This document shows, one piece after another, positions 48,865-58,003 of a DNA stretch of 64,000 nucleotides. Location: positions 1 to 64,000 of the IMG/VR virus record IMGVR_UViG_3300032236_000747; one strand, given 5' to 3'. Under the pieces are notes generated by a model that did no database searches, was not told the origin of the DNA, and saw only the letters and a list, made by a program, of their open reading frames with translations. Source of the stretch: a virus. The translations under genes were made by a program, and so were the position numbers. Numbering within the stretch: the stretch's first letter is position 1; each line of letters opens with the position of its first letter.

Positions 48865-48872
48865 AATAAATA
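48865..48872 (+). promoter_or_regulatory. late promoter (AATAAATA)
   Basis: AATAAATA about 20 bases upstream of the fibre gene at 48893. Confidence 0.55.
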
Positions 48873-48892
48873 TAAAAACAGGATAATATCTA

Positions 48893-50122
48893 ATGTCTCT
48901 TTCTTTTCCACGTAACGCAAACACAGGCGATATATATGTAGCACCAAACGGTATTGTCTATACGTTTGACGGAACTAAATGGGTAGGAAACACCAATGCG
49001 ACAACCTATCAAACTAGTCCATTGGTTATAACAAACTCTACACCTTCTACGTCATCTACTAGCGGTGCGTTAATAGTATATGGCGGAGCAGGATTCGTTG
49101 GGGATATAAATGTAGGTGGCACAATATATCAAAATGGAGTTGCTGTAGGAACAGGTGGAGGCGGTAGCAGCGGAGTATCTAGTATAATAGCAGGAACTGG
49201 TATTAGTGTTGATCATTCGACAGGCACTGTTACTATTACTAACACTGGTGCTAATTCTACTGGTACGAATCAACCCTTTTCTATAACAGATTTAACAAAC
49301 GCAGGTAGCACAAACACAGGTGCTTTAACTGTTGCAGGTGGAGCAGGAATAAATCAAGATGTATATGTAGGAGGTAGTATTAACCTAAGTGGTTATATTT
49401 TAAACACCTCAACTTTGAATACATTGTTGACTATTGCTCAATACAACTTTGCTACTCCAGGTAATACCACTACTGCGCTTATAACCGGGGGCTACGAAAG
49501 TACAAGTACTACATCAGGCGATCTAGTAGTTCAAGGCGGTATCGGTGTAGGTAAGAGTATTAACGCTGGTCGATATATAACAGGTAATACAGGATCATTT
49601 AACACAATAATATTAAATGGTACTAACCTAACATCACTTCTTTCGGGTAATGGAGTTACCAGTATTACTGCAGGTACAGGCACAGCAGTTAGCACATCAA
49701 CTGGTAATATTACAGTATGGAGTACCGGCGCAGCGCCCACGGTATTAACTAGAACAACAGCATCTGTTACTGTTAACAGTGTTGTATCAAGTAGTTCGGT
49801 TACAGCTACTATAGTTGGTTATACAGGTTATGCCCTTTATAGTGTAGCAGTAACTACAGGAACATGGGTATCTATATACAGCTCAACAGCAACCATGACA
49901 GCTGATTACAGTAGGTCGATTTCAACAGATCCAACTCCCGGCAGCGGTGTTATAGCAGAAGCAATAACTACTCAATCAGGAACAACATTGTTTACACCTG
50001 CTATCATAGGATTCAGCAGCGAAACAGTTCCCACAACAGCTATTCCTGTAAAGATTTATAATAATACAGCAGCTACAACAAATATAACAGTTACCTTAAC
50101 ATTGTTAAAAATGGAAGGTTAA
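48893..50122 (+). CDS. tail-fibre protein, 409 aa
   Basis: N-terminal FPRNANTGDIYVAPNGIVYTFDG..KWVG is a common fibre/baseplate start. Gly/Thr/Ser-rich shaft with recurring GALIVYGGAGFVGDINVGG-type modules, also seen in the 46030 gene. Stop is one base before the protease gene. Confidence 0.8.
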   Translation: MSLSFPRNANTGDIYVAPNGIVYTFDGTKWVGNTNATTYQTSPLVITNSTPSTSSTSGALIVYGGAGFVGDINVGGTIYQNGVAVGTGGGGSSGVSSIIAGTGISVDHSTGTVTITNTGANSTGTNQPFSITDLTNAGSTNTGALTVAGGAGINQDVYVGGSINLSGYILNTSTLNTLLTIAQYNFATPGNTTTALITGGYESTSTTSGDLVVQGGIGVGKSINAGRYITGNTGSFNTIILNGTNLTSLLSGNGVTSITAGTGTAVSTSTGNITVWSTGAAPTVLTRTTASVTVNSVVSSSSVTATIVGYTGYALYSVAVTTGTWVSIYSSTATMTADYSRSISTDPTPGSGVIAEAITTQSGTTLFTPAIIGFSSETVPTTAIPVKIYNNTAATTNITVTLTLLKMEG

Positions 50123-50123
50123 T

Positions 50124-51758
50124 ATGGATCAAATATTAATCAGCATATACCTTAGAAGGGATGTTCACGACAACGGAATGACACTCCTTGAATATGCTAA
50201 TGCTGTTATAGACGGAGCACAACCGGTACTAGAACACGATCAATTTGTTTATCAGTTTGGTTCGATACAAGACGAACTCAATCTAGTTGTTAACTGGGCT
50301 ATCAATAATTCATTAACAATAGTAGAAGCAAGCAGTGGAATAGCCACTGTTAAAGTGCTAGGAACACTAGATCAACTTAGTTCTTTATTTTCTGTACAAC
50401 TAAGAACAGAAACCACTAATGATACAACATATGTTACACATGACGGTGGTATAACTATCCCTAGTGAAATAAATGACGTTGTAGAACTAGTAGCAGGCCT
50501 AGACAATTCTTTTTCATTTACTCATAGCGCCACATTATCCCCAGACGGTGATCTTAGTGCAAACTCTACATCAGTACCCAATCCTATTGATCTAGCAAAG
50601 GCTTATAAGTTTCCTTCATCAACAGGATCATATAACTCTCAAGGCAACGGAGTATGCGTTGCTATTCTAGAGTTAGGAGGCGGATATACTGCTCAAAATA
50701 TAACAAGTACATTTAGTAGAATTGGATTACCGGACCCCATTCTAGTTGACGTATCAGTTGACGGAGGGACCAATCGTCCAGCAGTCTACGATGCTACCGG
50801 CGCCAGTGGAGAAGTTATGTTAGACATCTACTGCGTGGGCGCGGTTAGTCCTGCAGCAAAGATTGCTATGTATTTTAGTCCAAATACCTTCCAAGGATTT
50901 ATTGATTGTATAATAGCATGTGCTACTGATACCGTTAATAACCCTAGTGTTATAAGCATCAGTTGGGGAACTACCGACAGTAACTGGAGCGTTTATAGAG
51001 TATTCATGGAGTTTGCATTTGCTACTGCTGTAGCTAAAGGTATCACTGTATTTGTTGCGGCAGGTGATTACGGTGTTAGAGCAGTTAGCGGTGGCGCAAC
51101 TTACACTGTACAATATCCAGCAACAAGTCCTTATGTAGTATGTGCCGGTGGTAGTGTTATATCAATCAACACAGATTATTCAATAGCATCCGAAGTACCT
51201 TGGGGAACTAGTGGTGGTGGTTTTGCAGGTGGTGGCGGCGTTAGCTCAATTTTTAGTGTGCCATCATGGCAATCTGGATTTAGTAGTAAAACATACCCAG
51301 GCGGAACTGTAACATCGTTGACAGGTAGAGGTATACCCGATGTATCGGCCATGGCTACTGGTTATACATTTTATTGGTATAACTACACAGTTTCAGGTAG
51401 TCCAGTTCCGAATGCTATAAACACATTTGTAGGCACCAGTGCAACTGCTCCATTATTAGCTGGAATGATGGCTAGGTTAAACCAACTAACTGGTAGACGT
51501 ATAGGCTTTGTTAATGCTGATTGGTATTCAGCTAGAACTACAGCATTTAATGATCTTACCACAGGCGATAATCACGGCGGTAATACTGTTGGATACATGG
51601 GTACAACAGGCTGGGACGCTGCATCAGGTTTAGGAACACCTATAGGAACAGCTATATACGCTCTTTATAAAAAGGGTTCAACTTTTCCAAAACTCAACAA
51701 CGGTTTTCGGCCTACCACTGGCGCTGCTTATCCAAGACGTACAACAGGTGTAAGATAA
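50124..51758 (+). CDS. sedolisin (S53) serine-carboxyl protease with pro-domain
   Basis: 544 aa. Residues about 1-130 match the pro-kumamolisin activation domain. Catalytic residues appear in place: E230 and D234 in GEVMLDI, oxyanion Asp in AAGDYG (D315), and Ser439 in GTSATAPLLAGMMAR. A C-terminal GWDAASGLGTPIG is the calcium-site signature. No secretion signal; it lies between fibre genes in the late block, so it may be a virion or maturation protease. Complete family member. Confidence 0.9.
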   Translation: MDQILISIYLRRDVHDNGMTLLEYANAVIDGAQPVLEHDQFVYQFGSIQDELNLVVNWAINNSLTIVEASSGIATVKVLGTLDQLSSLFSVQLRTETTNDTTYVTHDGGITIPSEINDVVELVAGLDNSFSFTHSATLSPDGDLSANSTSVPNPIDLAKAYKFPSSTGSYNSQGNGVCVAILELGGGYTAQNITSTFSRIGLPDPILVDVSVDGGTNRPAVYDATGASGEVMLDIYCVGAVSPAAKIAMYFSPNTFQGFIDCIIACATDTVNNPSVISISWGTTDSNWSVYRVFMEFAFATAVAKGITVFVAAGDYGVRAVSGGATYTVQYPATSPYVVCAGGSVISINTDYSIASEVPWGTSGGGFAGGGGVSSIFSVPSWQSGFSSKTYPGGTVTSLTGRGIPDVSAMATGYTFYWYNYTVSGSPVPNAINTFVGTSATAPLLAGMMARLNQLTGRRIGFVNADWYSARTTAFNDLTTGDNHGGNTVGYMGTTGWDAASGLGTPIGTAIYALYKKGSTFPKLNNGFRPTTGAAYPRRTTGVR

Positions 51759-51762
51759 CACC

Positions 51763-51770
51763 GATAAATA
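51763..51770 (+). promoter_or_regulatory. late promoter (GATAAATA)
   Basis: GATAAATA about 25 bases upstream of the structural gene at 51796. Confidence 0.5.
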
Positions 51771-51795
51771 AAAAATAGTCCAAAGGTCTACACAT

Positions 51796-52449
51796 ATGAC
51801 AAGTCAAATTACAACTTCTGCAAATATAATCAACACCACTTATCCTGTCGCGGGACAGGACAACGATAGCCAAGGTTTTAGAGATAACTTTAGTGCTATC
51901 CAAACTAGTTTATATCAAGCAGCTAACGAAATAACAAAACTTCAGCTTTATACAGCACAGACAACAACATCAACTAACTTTAATAATAACATTGTTAAAG
52001 GAGCTGTGTTTACAAATAATGCAGGACTAGTAGATGCTTCTGCTGGTTATACATTTGCTGGGGGTGGCGGAAACGGATTTGATACAAACTTAACCGGTGG
52101 GAATGGAACAGTATCGTTTGCTAACGGTGAATATTTTATAGCAAACCTAACTACAAGTACAACTTATACCATTGTAGGCTTCCCTGGAAATACTTCCAAC
52201 GGTTATAGTCTAGGTAAAATGAGATTCCATTTAAATGCTACCAACGTAATTAATAGTGCCACATGGTCTGTGAGTTTTAATACCGCCAACGCAAACAGCA
52301 CCGCTACAGTATTTTGGGTAGACAACTTAGATAAATGGACAGGTGCGTATTCATCTACATACAAACCAGCATCACAACAGTTCTTTGACGTATGGAGTTT
52401 TGACGGCGGCTATACATTATATGTTAAGTATCTAGGAATTTCTAACTAA
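51796..52449 (+). CDS. structural protein, 217 aa
   Basis: The N-terminal INTTYPVAGQDNDSQGFRDNF motif occurs in many T4-like virion proteins of aquatic phages. The remainder is beta-rich (Ig/adhesin-like). Exact location in the virion unknown. Confidence 0.75.
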   Translation: MTSQITTSANIINTTYPVAGQDNDSQGFRDNFSAIQTSLYQAANEITKLQLYTAQTTTSTNFNNNIVKGAVFTNNAGLVDASAGYTFAGGGGNGFDTNLTGGNGTVSFANGEYFIANLTTSTTYTIVGFPGNTSNGYSLGKMRFHLNATNVINSATWSVSFNTANANSTATVFWVDNLDKWTGAYSSTYKPASQQFFDVWSFDGGYTLYVKYLGISN

Positions 52450-52697
52450 TGTTGTTTAATCCGTTGCTAGGTGATGTTAGTAGTTTAACATCCGTGGAAC
52501 TAGAATCTAAAATATCAGAACTAACTAAAAAATATTTTATTGCTGCTAGATCAGGAAATGGTCATCTATGCCAACAAATACTCGTAGCCATTGAAGGCTT
52601 CAAACAAGAACTTGCTGCTAAAAATGCTGTCGCTAATAAAGTTGCCACAAGAAACGGCGATGCTAACTTTGATGATCTAATAAATGTCAACAAATAG
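52449..52697 (+). CDS. small conserved structural-region protein, 82 aa
   Basis: Starts at the last base of the previous stop. Helical, NPLLGDVSSLTSVELESKI then LAAKNAVANK; conserved type in T4-like phage structural regions as far as I recall. Confidence 0.68.
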   Translation: MLFNPLLGDVSSLTSVELESKISELTKKYFIAARSGNGHLCQQILVAIEGFKQELAAKNAVANKVATRNGDANFDDLINVNK

Positions 52698-53241
52698 TCA
52701 AGCATTTACATGGCCCGCAAACTTTAATTGTTCCCTGGTAATAAACGATTGTATATATCCAAATCAATATAATATATCAGTGTCTATGCTTCCAGAGGGT
52801 GCAGACAGTAATCTTGCAAAGTTAGGTTTTAAAAAACTAAAACACTTTGTACGATCATATCTTAATAACTCGTTGATGATCAAACACAATCATCCACTAC
52901 TAGCTGCCTTCGAAACTTTACAAACTATTACAGTAGAGTTCCCAGAAGAACCACATGATTATATTGTAGCCAGTATCTTATTCCATAAGTTTAGCAGTAT
53001 TTTGGAAGGAAATATCAAAATAACGCAAATAACCATTGACAGCAGCATAGGTGATAATGTAAAATATACTGTGAATACAGGTAATAAAATGTTAGATGGC
53101 AACTGCTGGTGGAATAATAACGGCGTTGAAACTAATGATGTAGACCTCTTTCCAAGTTGGGAAGAAGTCAAAGCAGAAAATACCAAGTTCGAACCCAGAG
53201 TAGTATTAGGCGGTAAGAATGAAAACAGACACATTTGGTAG
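52684..53241 (+). CDS. hypothetical structural-region protein, 185 aa
   Basis: Soluble mixed alpha/beta protein with an acidic C-terminal part. Overlaps genes on both sides (14 and 23 bases). Not recognised beyond position. Confidence 0.68.
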   Translation: MSTNSQAFTWPANFNCSLVINDCIYPNQYNISVSMLPEGADSNLAKLGFKKLKHFVRSYLNNSLMIKHNHPLLAAFETLQTITVEFPEEPHDYIVASILFHKFSSILEGNIKITQITIDSSIGDNVKYTVNTGNKMLDGNCWWNNNGVETNDVDLFPSWEEVKAENTKFEPRVVLGGKNENRHIW

Positions 53242-53740
53242 AGCAATAGTAGAAAGCAACGATGCTTTCACGGCTCTGTACAATGGCGTAAACATCAGCT
53301 TAGATTTGCTAGAGTTCGAAAGCAAAGAAGCAGTCGATCAGTTTAACAGCGCAGTCGAGATAAACGCAGATCCTATCCCAAAAATAAAGACCTACAAAGT
53401 CCTAGACGAAACTATTGAGCTTTTTGATGAGGCAAATCAATGCGAGTGGTTTATGCCCAAAGAATATCAGGATTTTCCCATACATCAATGGTTACTTGAT
53501 CAATGTAAAACTGAAGAACAGCGTACTAGAGTAGACAGCGAACTAACCCTGTTTATCCAGCATGGAATGATCGATGTCCTATTTTACCTTAAATACTTAG
53601 TAGACACCATGCGTGAAAACAACATTGTATGGGGTGTAGGCCGCGGTAGTAGTGTGGCAAGTTACATCTTATACCTGTTAGGTGTACACAAAGTAGATAG
53701 TATAAAATACGATCTCGATATAACAGAATTCTTAAAATAG
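53219..53740 (+). CDS. protein with a DnaE (DNA Pol III alpha) palm motif, 173 aa
   Basis: The last 40 residues read WGVGRGSSVASYILYLLGVH followed by KVDSIKYDLDITEFLK. This is the DnaE palm-entry motif (GRGSAAGSLVAYLLGIT.VDPI.YDLLFERFL). Everything downstream, including the catalytic aspartates, is absent, so it is not a polymerase. Similar truncated proteins exist in T4-like phages. Perhaps a nucleic-acid or clamp-binding relic. Confidence 0.72.
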   Translation: MKTDTFGRAIVESNDAFTALYNGVNISLDLLEFESKEAVDQFNSAVEINADPIPKIKTYKVLDETIELFDEANQCEWFMPKEYQDFPIHQWLLDQCKTEEQRTRVDSELTLFIQHGMIDVLFYLKYLVDTMRENNIVWGVGRGSSVASYILYLLGVHKVDSIKYDLDITEFLK

Positions 53741-53749
53741 GAGAACGAA

Positions 53750-53962
53750 ATGGTTAAAAAAGTTTATAGATCAATGCTAGGTAAAGAAGTTGATATGGAA
53801 GCATTGGCATCGAAGCATGCAACTATGCCTGCTGTCAGCAATGCTAAAGTAAATGCCCGTGGCGACGAACTAGGCCCCAATGGACAGATCATTAGAAAGA
53901 GAGAAGACATTGTTGGAGCATACTACGAAAGTAATCCAAAATCACAATCGAATCAAAAGTAA
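53750..53962 (+). CDS. small hypothetical protein, 70 aa
   Basis: Contains VNARGDELGPNGQIIRKREDI, a motif I associate with T4-like phages, usually near the co-chaperonin gene. Role unknown. GGAG site upstream. Confidence 0.7.
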   Translation: MVKKVYRSMLGKEVDMEALASKHATMPAVSNAKVNARGDELGPNGQIIRKREDIVGAYYESNPKSQSNQK

Positions 53963-53971
53963 AGGTAGTAT

Positions 53972-54310
53972 ATGACTGTAGTACGTGGTAAGTTAACTCC
54001 TATCAAGGGTAGAATCCTTGTTAGCGACATGAAGTTTGGCGAAGAGATTACCCGCCTTGGACTGGTATTGCTCAGCGACGACGGAAAAGTACAAGGTATT
54101 AAGCCGCGGTGGGGCAAGGTTTGGGCGTTAGGGGAAGGCGTTACTGAAGTATCTATTGGTCAATGGGTCTTGGTAGAACACGGTCGTTGGACTCGAAAGT
54201 TTGAAATCGAACAAGAAGATGGTGAGATTCTTAGCTTTCATGGAGTCGATCCAAGTGCAATCATGATGGTCAGCGACGAGCACCCAAGCGATGTAATGAG
54301 GGGATCATGA
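53972..54310 (+). CDS. GroES-like co-chaperonin (gp31-type)
   Basis: 112 aa. LTPIKGRILVSDM opens like GroES (RPL.DRV.V), then RLGLVLLSDDGKVQGIKPRWGKVWALGEG, with a mobile-loop-like insertion between strands, and SIGQWVLVEHGRWTRKF. Would cap host GroEL to fold phage proteins such as the major capsid protein, as T4 gp31 does. Confidence 0.8.
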   Translation: MTVVRGKLTPIKGRILVSDMKFGEEITRLGLVLLSDDGKVQGIKPRWGKVWALGEGVTEVSIGQWVLVEHGRWTRKFEIEQEDGEILSFHGVDPSAIMMVSDEHPSDVMRGS

Positions 54311-54774
54311 AACCAAAAGCATATATATTAGTTGGTGTTCCGGGTAGTGGAAAATCTACCTGGTCACGATCTCAAGAGTGGGTCAACCAATGCGAATATG
54401 TATCAAGCGATGCGTTCATTGACGCACATGCACACGATGTAGGTAAAACTTACAACGAAGTATTCGCCGAATTTATAGGACCTGCCACTGAACTAATGAC
54501 CAAACAAGTCATCGAAGCTGTCAAGGTTAAAAGAGATATAATATGGGATCAGACCAATACAACAGTTAACAGCAGACGTAAAAAGTTTATCATGTTGCCC
54601 GGTTATTATATGATTGCTGTTCTGTTCCGAACTCCGGAACCTGACGAGTTAGATAAAAGACTATCTAGTCGCATTGGTAAACAGATACCCAAAGAAGTCA
54701 TGGATAAAATGATCTCTGGATTAGAAGAACCTTCTGAGCAAGAAGGATTCGACGAAGTGTGGTACGCGGCTTGA
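54307..54774 (+). CDS. P-loop kinase (polynucleotide-kinase-like)
   Basis: 155 aa. Walker A GVPGSGKST, then a DxxxD-like Lid region (SSDAFIDAHA), IWDQTNTT and a C-terminal arginine-rich lid (RLSSRIGKQIP). Resembles the kinase half of T4 Pnk and other small nucleotide/RNA kinases. Phosphatase half absent. With a phosphatase elsewhere it could serve RNA end repair. Confidence 0.78.
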   Translation: MKPKAYILVGVPGSGKSTWSRSQEWVNQCEYVSSDAFIDAHAHDVGKTYNEVFAEFIGPATELMTKQVIEAVKVKRDIIWDQTNTTVNSRRKKFIMLPGYYMIAVLFRTPEPDELDKRLSSRIGKQIPKEVMDKMISGLEEPSEQEGFDEVWYAA

Positions 54775-54799
54775 CATAAGCCATCCTATACTTTATACT
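54771..54799 (+). promoter_or_regulatory. sigma70 promoter giving a leaderless message
   Basis: TTGACA 54771-54776, 17 bp, TATACT 54794-54799; expected +1 at 54806, the A of the ATG. A short repeat GGCTT/AAGCC surrounds the -35 box. Confidence 0.83.
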
Positions 54800-54805
54800 T
54801 AGAGT

Positions 54806-55051
54806 ATGGGATTCAAAAAAAGCTGGGACGTGCCCGATATAGCACGACAAATTAACACGCTAGCTATCGAAGCTAATAGTCCATACAACGATGGCTTCCT
54901 TTCCTGGGGCTGTAAACAAGACCTGTACCGTATCAAATGGATAGTCGAAGATGCCTTACGGCGTTGCGGTTCTTTTGCAGGCGAGGAAGAATTCTTAAAA
55001 AAACACGACCAACAGATGGTTGAAAAAATCCTACGCGGAGAAATAACATGA
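54806..55051 (+). CDS. hypothetical protein, 81 aa (leaderless)
   Basis: No ribosome site before the ATG; predicted transcript starts on it. Soluble helical protein, W and K rich. Unknown. Coupled by ATGA to the next. Confidence 0.7.
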   Translation: MGFKKSWDVPDIARQINTLAIEANSPYNDGFLSWGCKQDLYRIKWIVEDALRRCGSFAGEEEFLKKHDQQMVEKILRGEIT

Positions 55052-55410
55052 CTCAATATTATAACGCAACCTCAGTACTTGAGAAGATACCTGCTTCGAT
55101 ATTTTCTTGGGAAAGCGATACACGTCAAATCGGTGTTATCGCACAGCAAGTTGCATCTTGGTCGGCATATAATATTACTACTGGAGCTCAAAATACAGCA
55201 CTTGGATACAAGGCCATGGAAGTTCAACCTGTTGAAACTAATATAACATTTCATACAGGCAGCAGTGATCAACAAGAGATGCTTAGAATAACCAAGGACG
55301 GGTTCTATGTTCGCGGAGTTAAAGTAGAGCAAGATGACAAAGAAGCAGAAAGAGTCTACAACGCATTTAAGAGATGGATGGTTGAGACCGAGTTAAGGAG
55401 ACCGTATTGA
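55048..55410 (+). CDS. hypothetical protein, 120 aa
   Basis: Begins helical then has TTGAQNTALGYKAM and NITFHTGSSDQQEMLRIT, patterns reminiscent of phage structural/fibre fragments, though it is in an early-type operon. Coupled on both sides. Confidence 0.62.
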   Translation: MTQYYNATSVLEKIPASIFSWESDTRQIGVIAQQVASWSAYNITTGAQNTALGYKAMEVQPVETNITFHTGSSDQQEMLRITKDGFYVRGVKVEQDDKEAERVYNAFKRWMVETELRRPY

Positions 55411-55871
55411 TATTCAACAAAATAAAACAACTAAAAGTTGATGGTAGAAGAGTAGGTATTGTGTTTAGTTCATTTGATTTATTTCATGCTGGTCACGTTG
55501 CTATGCTAGCAGAAGCGAAAAATCATTGTGATTATCTTATTGCTGCTATACAAACAGACCCTACTATAGATAGACCTGACACTAAGAATCCGCCGATTCA
55601 AAGTATTGTCGAACGACAAATCCAAGTTAGTACAAATCGTAATGTAGACGAAGTTGTTGTATATCAAACAGAAAAGGATGTAGAAGACCTATTGCTTATA
55701 CTACCTGTAGATGTTAGAATATTAGGTGTAGAGTACGCAGACAAAGAGTTTACAGGTAAACAGATTTGTTTAAATCGAGGAATCGATATAGTTTATAATG
55801 GCAGAGATCATAGCTTCTCAAGTAGCAGCCTACGTAAACGTGTAGCGGAAGCAGAAAGGAATAAAATATGA
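55407..55871 (+). CDS. cytidylyltransferase-like nucleotidyltransferase (TTG start)
   Basis: 154 aa. HAGH (HxGH motif) in FDLFHAGHV and a C-terminal SSSSLRKRV (family: IS-S-R) mark the glycerol-3-phosphate cytidylyltransferase/RfaE-C superfamily. Makes a nucleotide-activated alcohol or sugar. TTG start overlaps the previous TGA. Confidence 0.85.
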   Translation: MIFNKIKQLKVDGRRVGIVFSSFDLFHAGHVAMLAEAKNHCDYLIAAIQTDPTIDRPDTKNPPIQSIVERQIQVSTNRNVDEVVVYQTEKDVEDLLLILPVDVRILGVEYADKEFTGKQICLNRGIDIVYNGRDHSFSSSSLRKRVAEAERNKI

Positions 55872-56239
55872 CACAGTCAGGTTGGGTCTTAGGAGCATCT
55901 ACTGGTAATAGAGTCTTTCCTATGACAAAGGCTTCACTTAGCAAATCGAGAAAAAGAACTATGAAAAAAACATTAAAACAAAGATTTAAAGATTGGTTAT
56001 TTGATGACCAGAGCAAGGACCCGGCCGAGATACAAATAGACGAGGCCGAGGCTGTTCGACTATCAGGGTCAAAGTCTATCCGTTTTGAAATACATCATGC
56101 AAATGGCGGAAGGGTTGTACAGACACGTAGATACGATGAACAAAAAGATCGACACTTTGAACAGCTATATGTTATCACTAATGATCAGGACTTTGGGCGT
56201 GAGATTGATAAAATCATAACCATGGAAGCCTTGAGATAA
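55868..56239 (+). CDS. hypothetical protein, 123 aa
   Basis: Starts with ATGA overlap after GAAAGGA; an internal ATG at 55961 is a shorter option. Basic N-terminal third, acidic middle. Not recognised. Confidence 0.65.
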   Translation: MTQSGWVLGASTGNRVFPMTKASLSKSRKRTMKKTLKQRFKDWLFDDQSKDPAEIQIDEAEAVRLSGSKSIRFEIHHANGGRVVQTRRYDEQKDRHFEQLYVITNDQDFGREIDKIITMEALR

Positions 56240-56448
56240 TGTCATTTGATTACAAGAAAGTTGCTAACATCAACATTAAAATGACTCCAGGAACTTGGGA
56301 TCCCGATAAACAAAATATCGTAGTGTCACGTGATGAAAAAAGTTCTTTGGGATTTTCAGTTAAGATTGTCCCTGTAGAAGATGAAGCGCCGATTGTTGAT
56401 CTAACACAAGCAAACGCAATATTACAAAAGTTTAGGAAACAAACATGA
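56239..56448 (+). CDS. hypothetical protein, 69 aa
   Basis: Short soluble protein, beta-rich; one-base overlap with the previous stop and ATGA with the clamp-loader gene. In T4 the clamp-loader genes lie beside small regulators, but no homology is visible. Confidence 0.65.
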   Translation: MSFDYKKVANINIKMTPGTWDPDKQNIVVSRDEKSSLGFSVKIVPVEDEAPIVDLTQANAILQKFRKQT

Positions 56449-57365
56449 AAGAATTATGGGTAGAAAAATATCGTCCCAAGACCGTAGATGAGTACGTGTT
56501 TCGTGATGAGACACAACGCAGGCAAATCAAAAGCTGGATCAAGGAAGGTAGTATTCCCCATCTATTGTTAAGTGGTACTCCAGGCATTGGCAAAACTACA
56601 TTGGCTAAGGTCTTGCTTAATGAAATGGATATTCCCGACTATGACATTCTAGAGATTAACGCAAGTCGAGAACGAGGCATCGGCGAAGTACGTGAACGTA
56701 TCACTAACTTTATTTCAATGATCCCATTTGGGCCATTTAAATGTGTGCTGTTAGACGAAGCAGATCGATTAACTCCAGAAGCACAAGATGCTCTTAAGGG
56801 TGTAATGGAGGAGTATTCACGCACAAGTAGATTTATTTTAACTTGTAATAGTCCTAATAAGATTGTTCCAGCGTTACATAGTCGTTGTCAACAAATGCAC
56901 TTTGCTAGCATTGATCAAGTTGAGTTTACTGCTAGAGCAGCTACTATTCTAGTCGAAGAAGGTGTTAACTTTGATTTAGACGTACTAGATACATATGTTA
57001 AATCAGTTTACCCAGACTTGCGTAAGTGTATCAATCTGTTACAACAAAACAGCACAGACGGTGAGCTAGTTAATCCTAAACAAGAAGATAGTGGCGTTAG
57101 TGACTATAAGATCGAAATGGTCGAACTGTTTAAGAAGCGCAACATTAGTGCTGCACGTAAACTGCTATGTGGTAGAGCAACTGCAGATGAAATGCCAGAT
57201 ATCTACCGTTGGTGTTATGATAATATCGATTTGTTTGGCAATGATGAAGAAACTAAAGACTCAGCTATTGTCATCATCAAACAAGGACTAGTTGATCATA
57301 CATTGTGTGCTGACGCAGAGATTAACTTATCAGCAACATTAGTAAAACTAGCTAGATTGCAATAA
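56445..57365 (+). CDS. 44: sliding-clamp loader large subunit (T4 gp44-like AAA+)
   Basis: 306 aa, close to T4 gp44 (319). WVEKYRPKTVDEYV start, Walker A GTPGIGKT (44-51), Walker B LLDEAD (102-107), SRC motif (146-148), and a C-terminal helical collar. Loads the gp45 clamp with gp62. Neither gp45 nor gp62 is in this window. Together with late promoters it supports T4-type coupling of replication to late transcription. Confidence 0.92.
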   Translation: MKELWVEKYRPKTVDEYVFRDETQRRQIKSWIKEGSIPHLLLSGTPGIGKTTLAKVLLNEMDIPDYDILEINASRERGIGEVRERITNFISMIPFGPFKCVLLDEADRLTPEAQDALKGVMEEYSRTSRFILTCNSPNKIVPALHSRCQQMHFASIDQVEFTARAATILVEEGVNFDLDVLDTYVKSVYPDLRKCINLLQQNSTDGELVNPKQEDSGVSDYKIEMVELFKKRNISAARKLLCGRATADEMPDIYRWCYDNIDLFGNDEETKDSAIVIIKQGLVDHTLCADAEINLSATLVKLARLQ

Positions 57366-57367
57366 CG

Positions 57368-57916
57368 TTACTTTGTAACAACCTTGACATCTTTGTCATA
57401 GGCTTTCCACGGTGTAAAGTTTTTCTTTTTACGTACATTGTCTAAGTGTATGACATAGATGCCACCGGTATCATTTTCGTATTCGCCTGCCATTATTTTT
57501 AAACTAATCTGATCCTTTAGTTTATGTAAATGCGGAATATTAATAGCAAGATTCATTACAAAGTTCTTATTGCTAGTAAGATCGGCATAGTTGTGTGCTA
57601 GGTCTGTAGGGCAGTCCACGGTAACAGTTATACCTTTGCCCAGAAAATGTTTAGCTAGTTTTTTATAATCGTTAATAACTTTGCTTTGATTTTTGCTTTG
57701 ACTCAGTGCATAACTGACTTCGAAGTAAATGTGCTCGCAATCATATTGATCAAATATATCTTGTATTTCCTCAGGAGATATGATACGGTTAACTATTAAT
57801 GTCTTTTTACCAAAAGCATCTGTGTGCTCAACTTCTGGTCCTAGAACATAGTCAGGGCGTTTGCCCTTTAACGGATGTACTCCGTCTTTACTAGTTGTGA
57901 ATTCTTTTGCTCGCAT
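57368..57916 (-). CDS. hypothetical protein, 182 aa
   Basis: Reverse strand, begins just past the bidirectional terminator. Mixed alpha/beta; no motif known. Possible late promoter TTAAATAA just upstream on the reverse strand, close enough that the leader would be very short. Confidence 0.7.
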   Translation of the reverse strand: MRAKEFTTSKDGVHPLKGKRPDYVLGPEVEHTDAFGKKTLIVNRIISPEEIQDIFDQYDCEHIYFEVSYALSQSKNQSKVINDYKKLAKHFLGKGITVTVDCPTDLAHNYADLTSNKNFVMNLAINIPHLHKLKDQISLKIMAGEYENDTGGIYVIHLDNVRKKKNFTPWKAYDKDVKVVTK

Positions 57917-57929
57917 TGTTTATTTAATA

Positions 57930-57982
57930 AAAAACCGTGTATTCAATCGCCGATGCAGGTCAATGATTGGTACACGGTTTTT
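57930..57982. terminator. bidirectional terminator
   Basis: AAAAACCGTGTA (57930-57941) and TACACGGTTTTT (57971-57982) form a perfect 12-bp stem with A and T runs on the two sides, plus an inner CAATC/GATTG pairing. It lies between two genes that are both on the reverse strand (hypothetical and phoH), so it mainly separates phoH from 57916. Confidence 0.8.
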
Positions 57983-58003
57983 ATGTGTTAACTAGTTATT
58001 TCG

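Noticed and set aside
53219-53740. Functional DNA polymerase III alpha
   Set aside because: Only the palm-entry motif is present; catalytic residues and fingers are missing.
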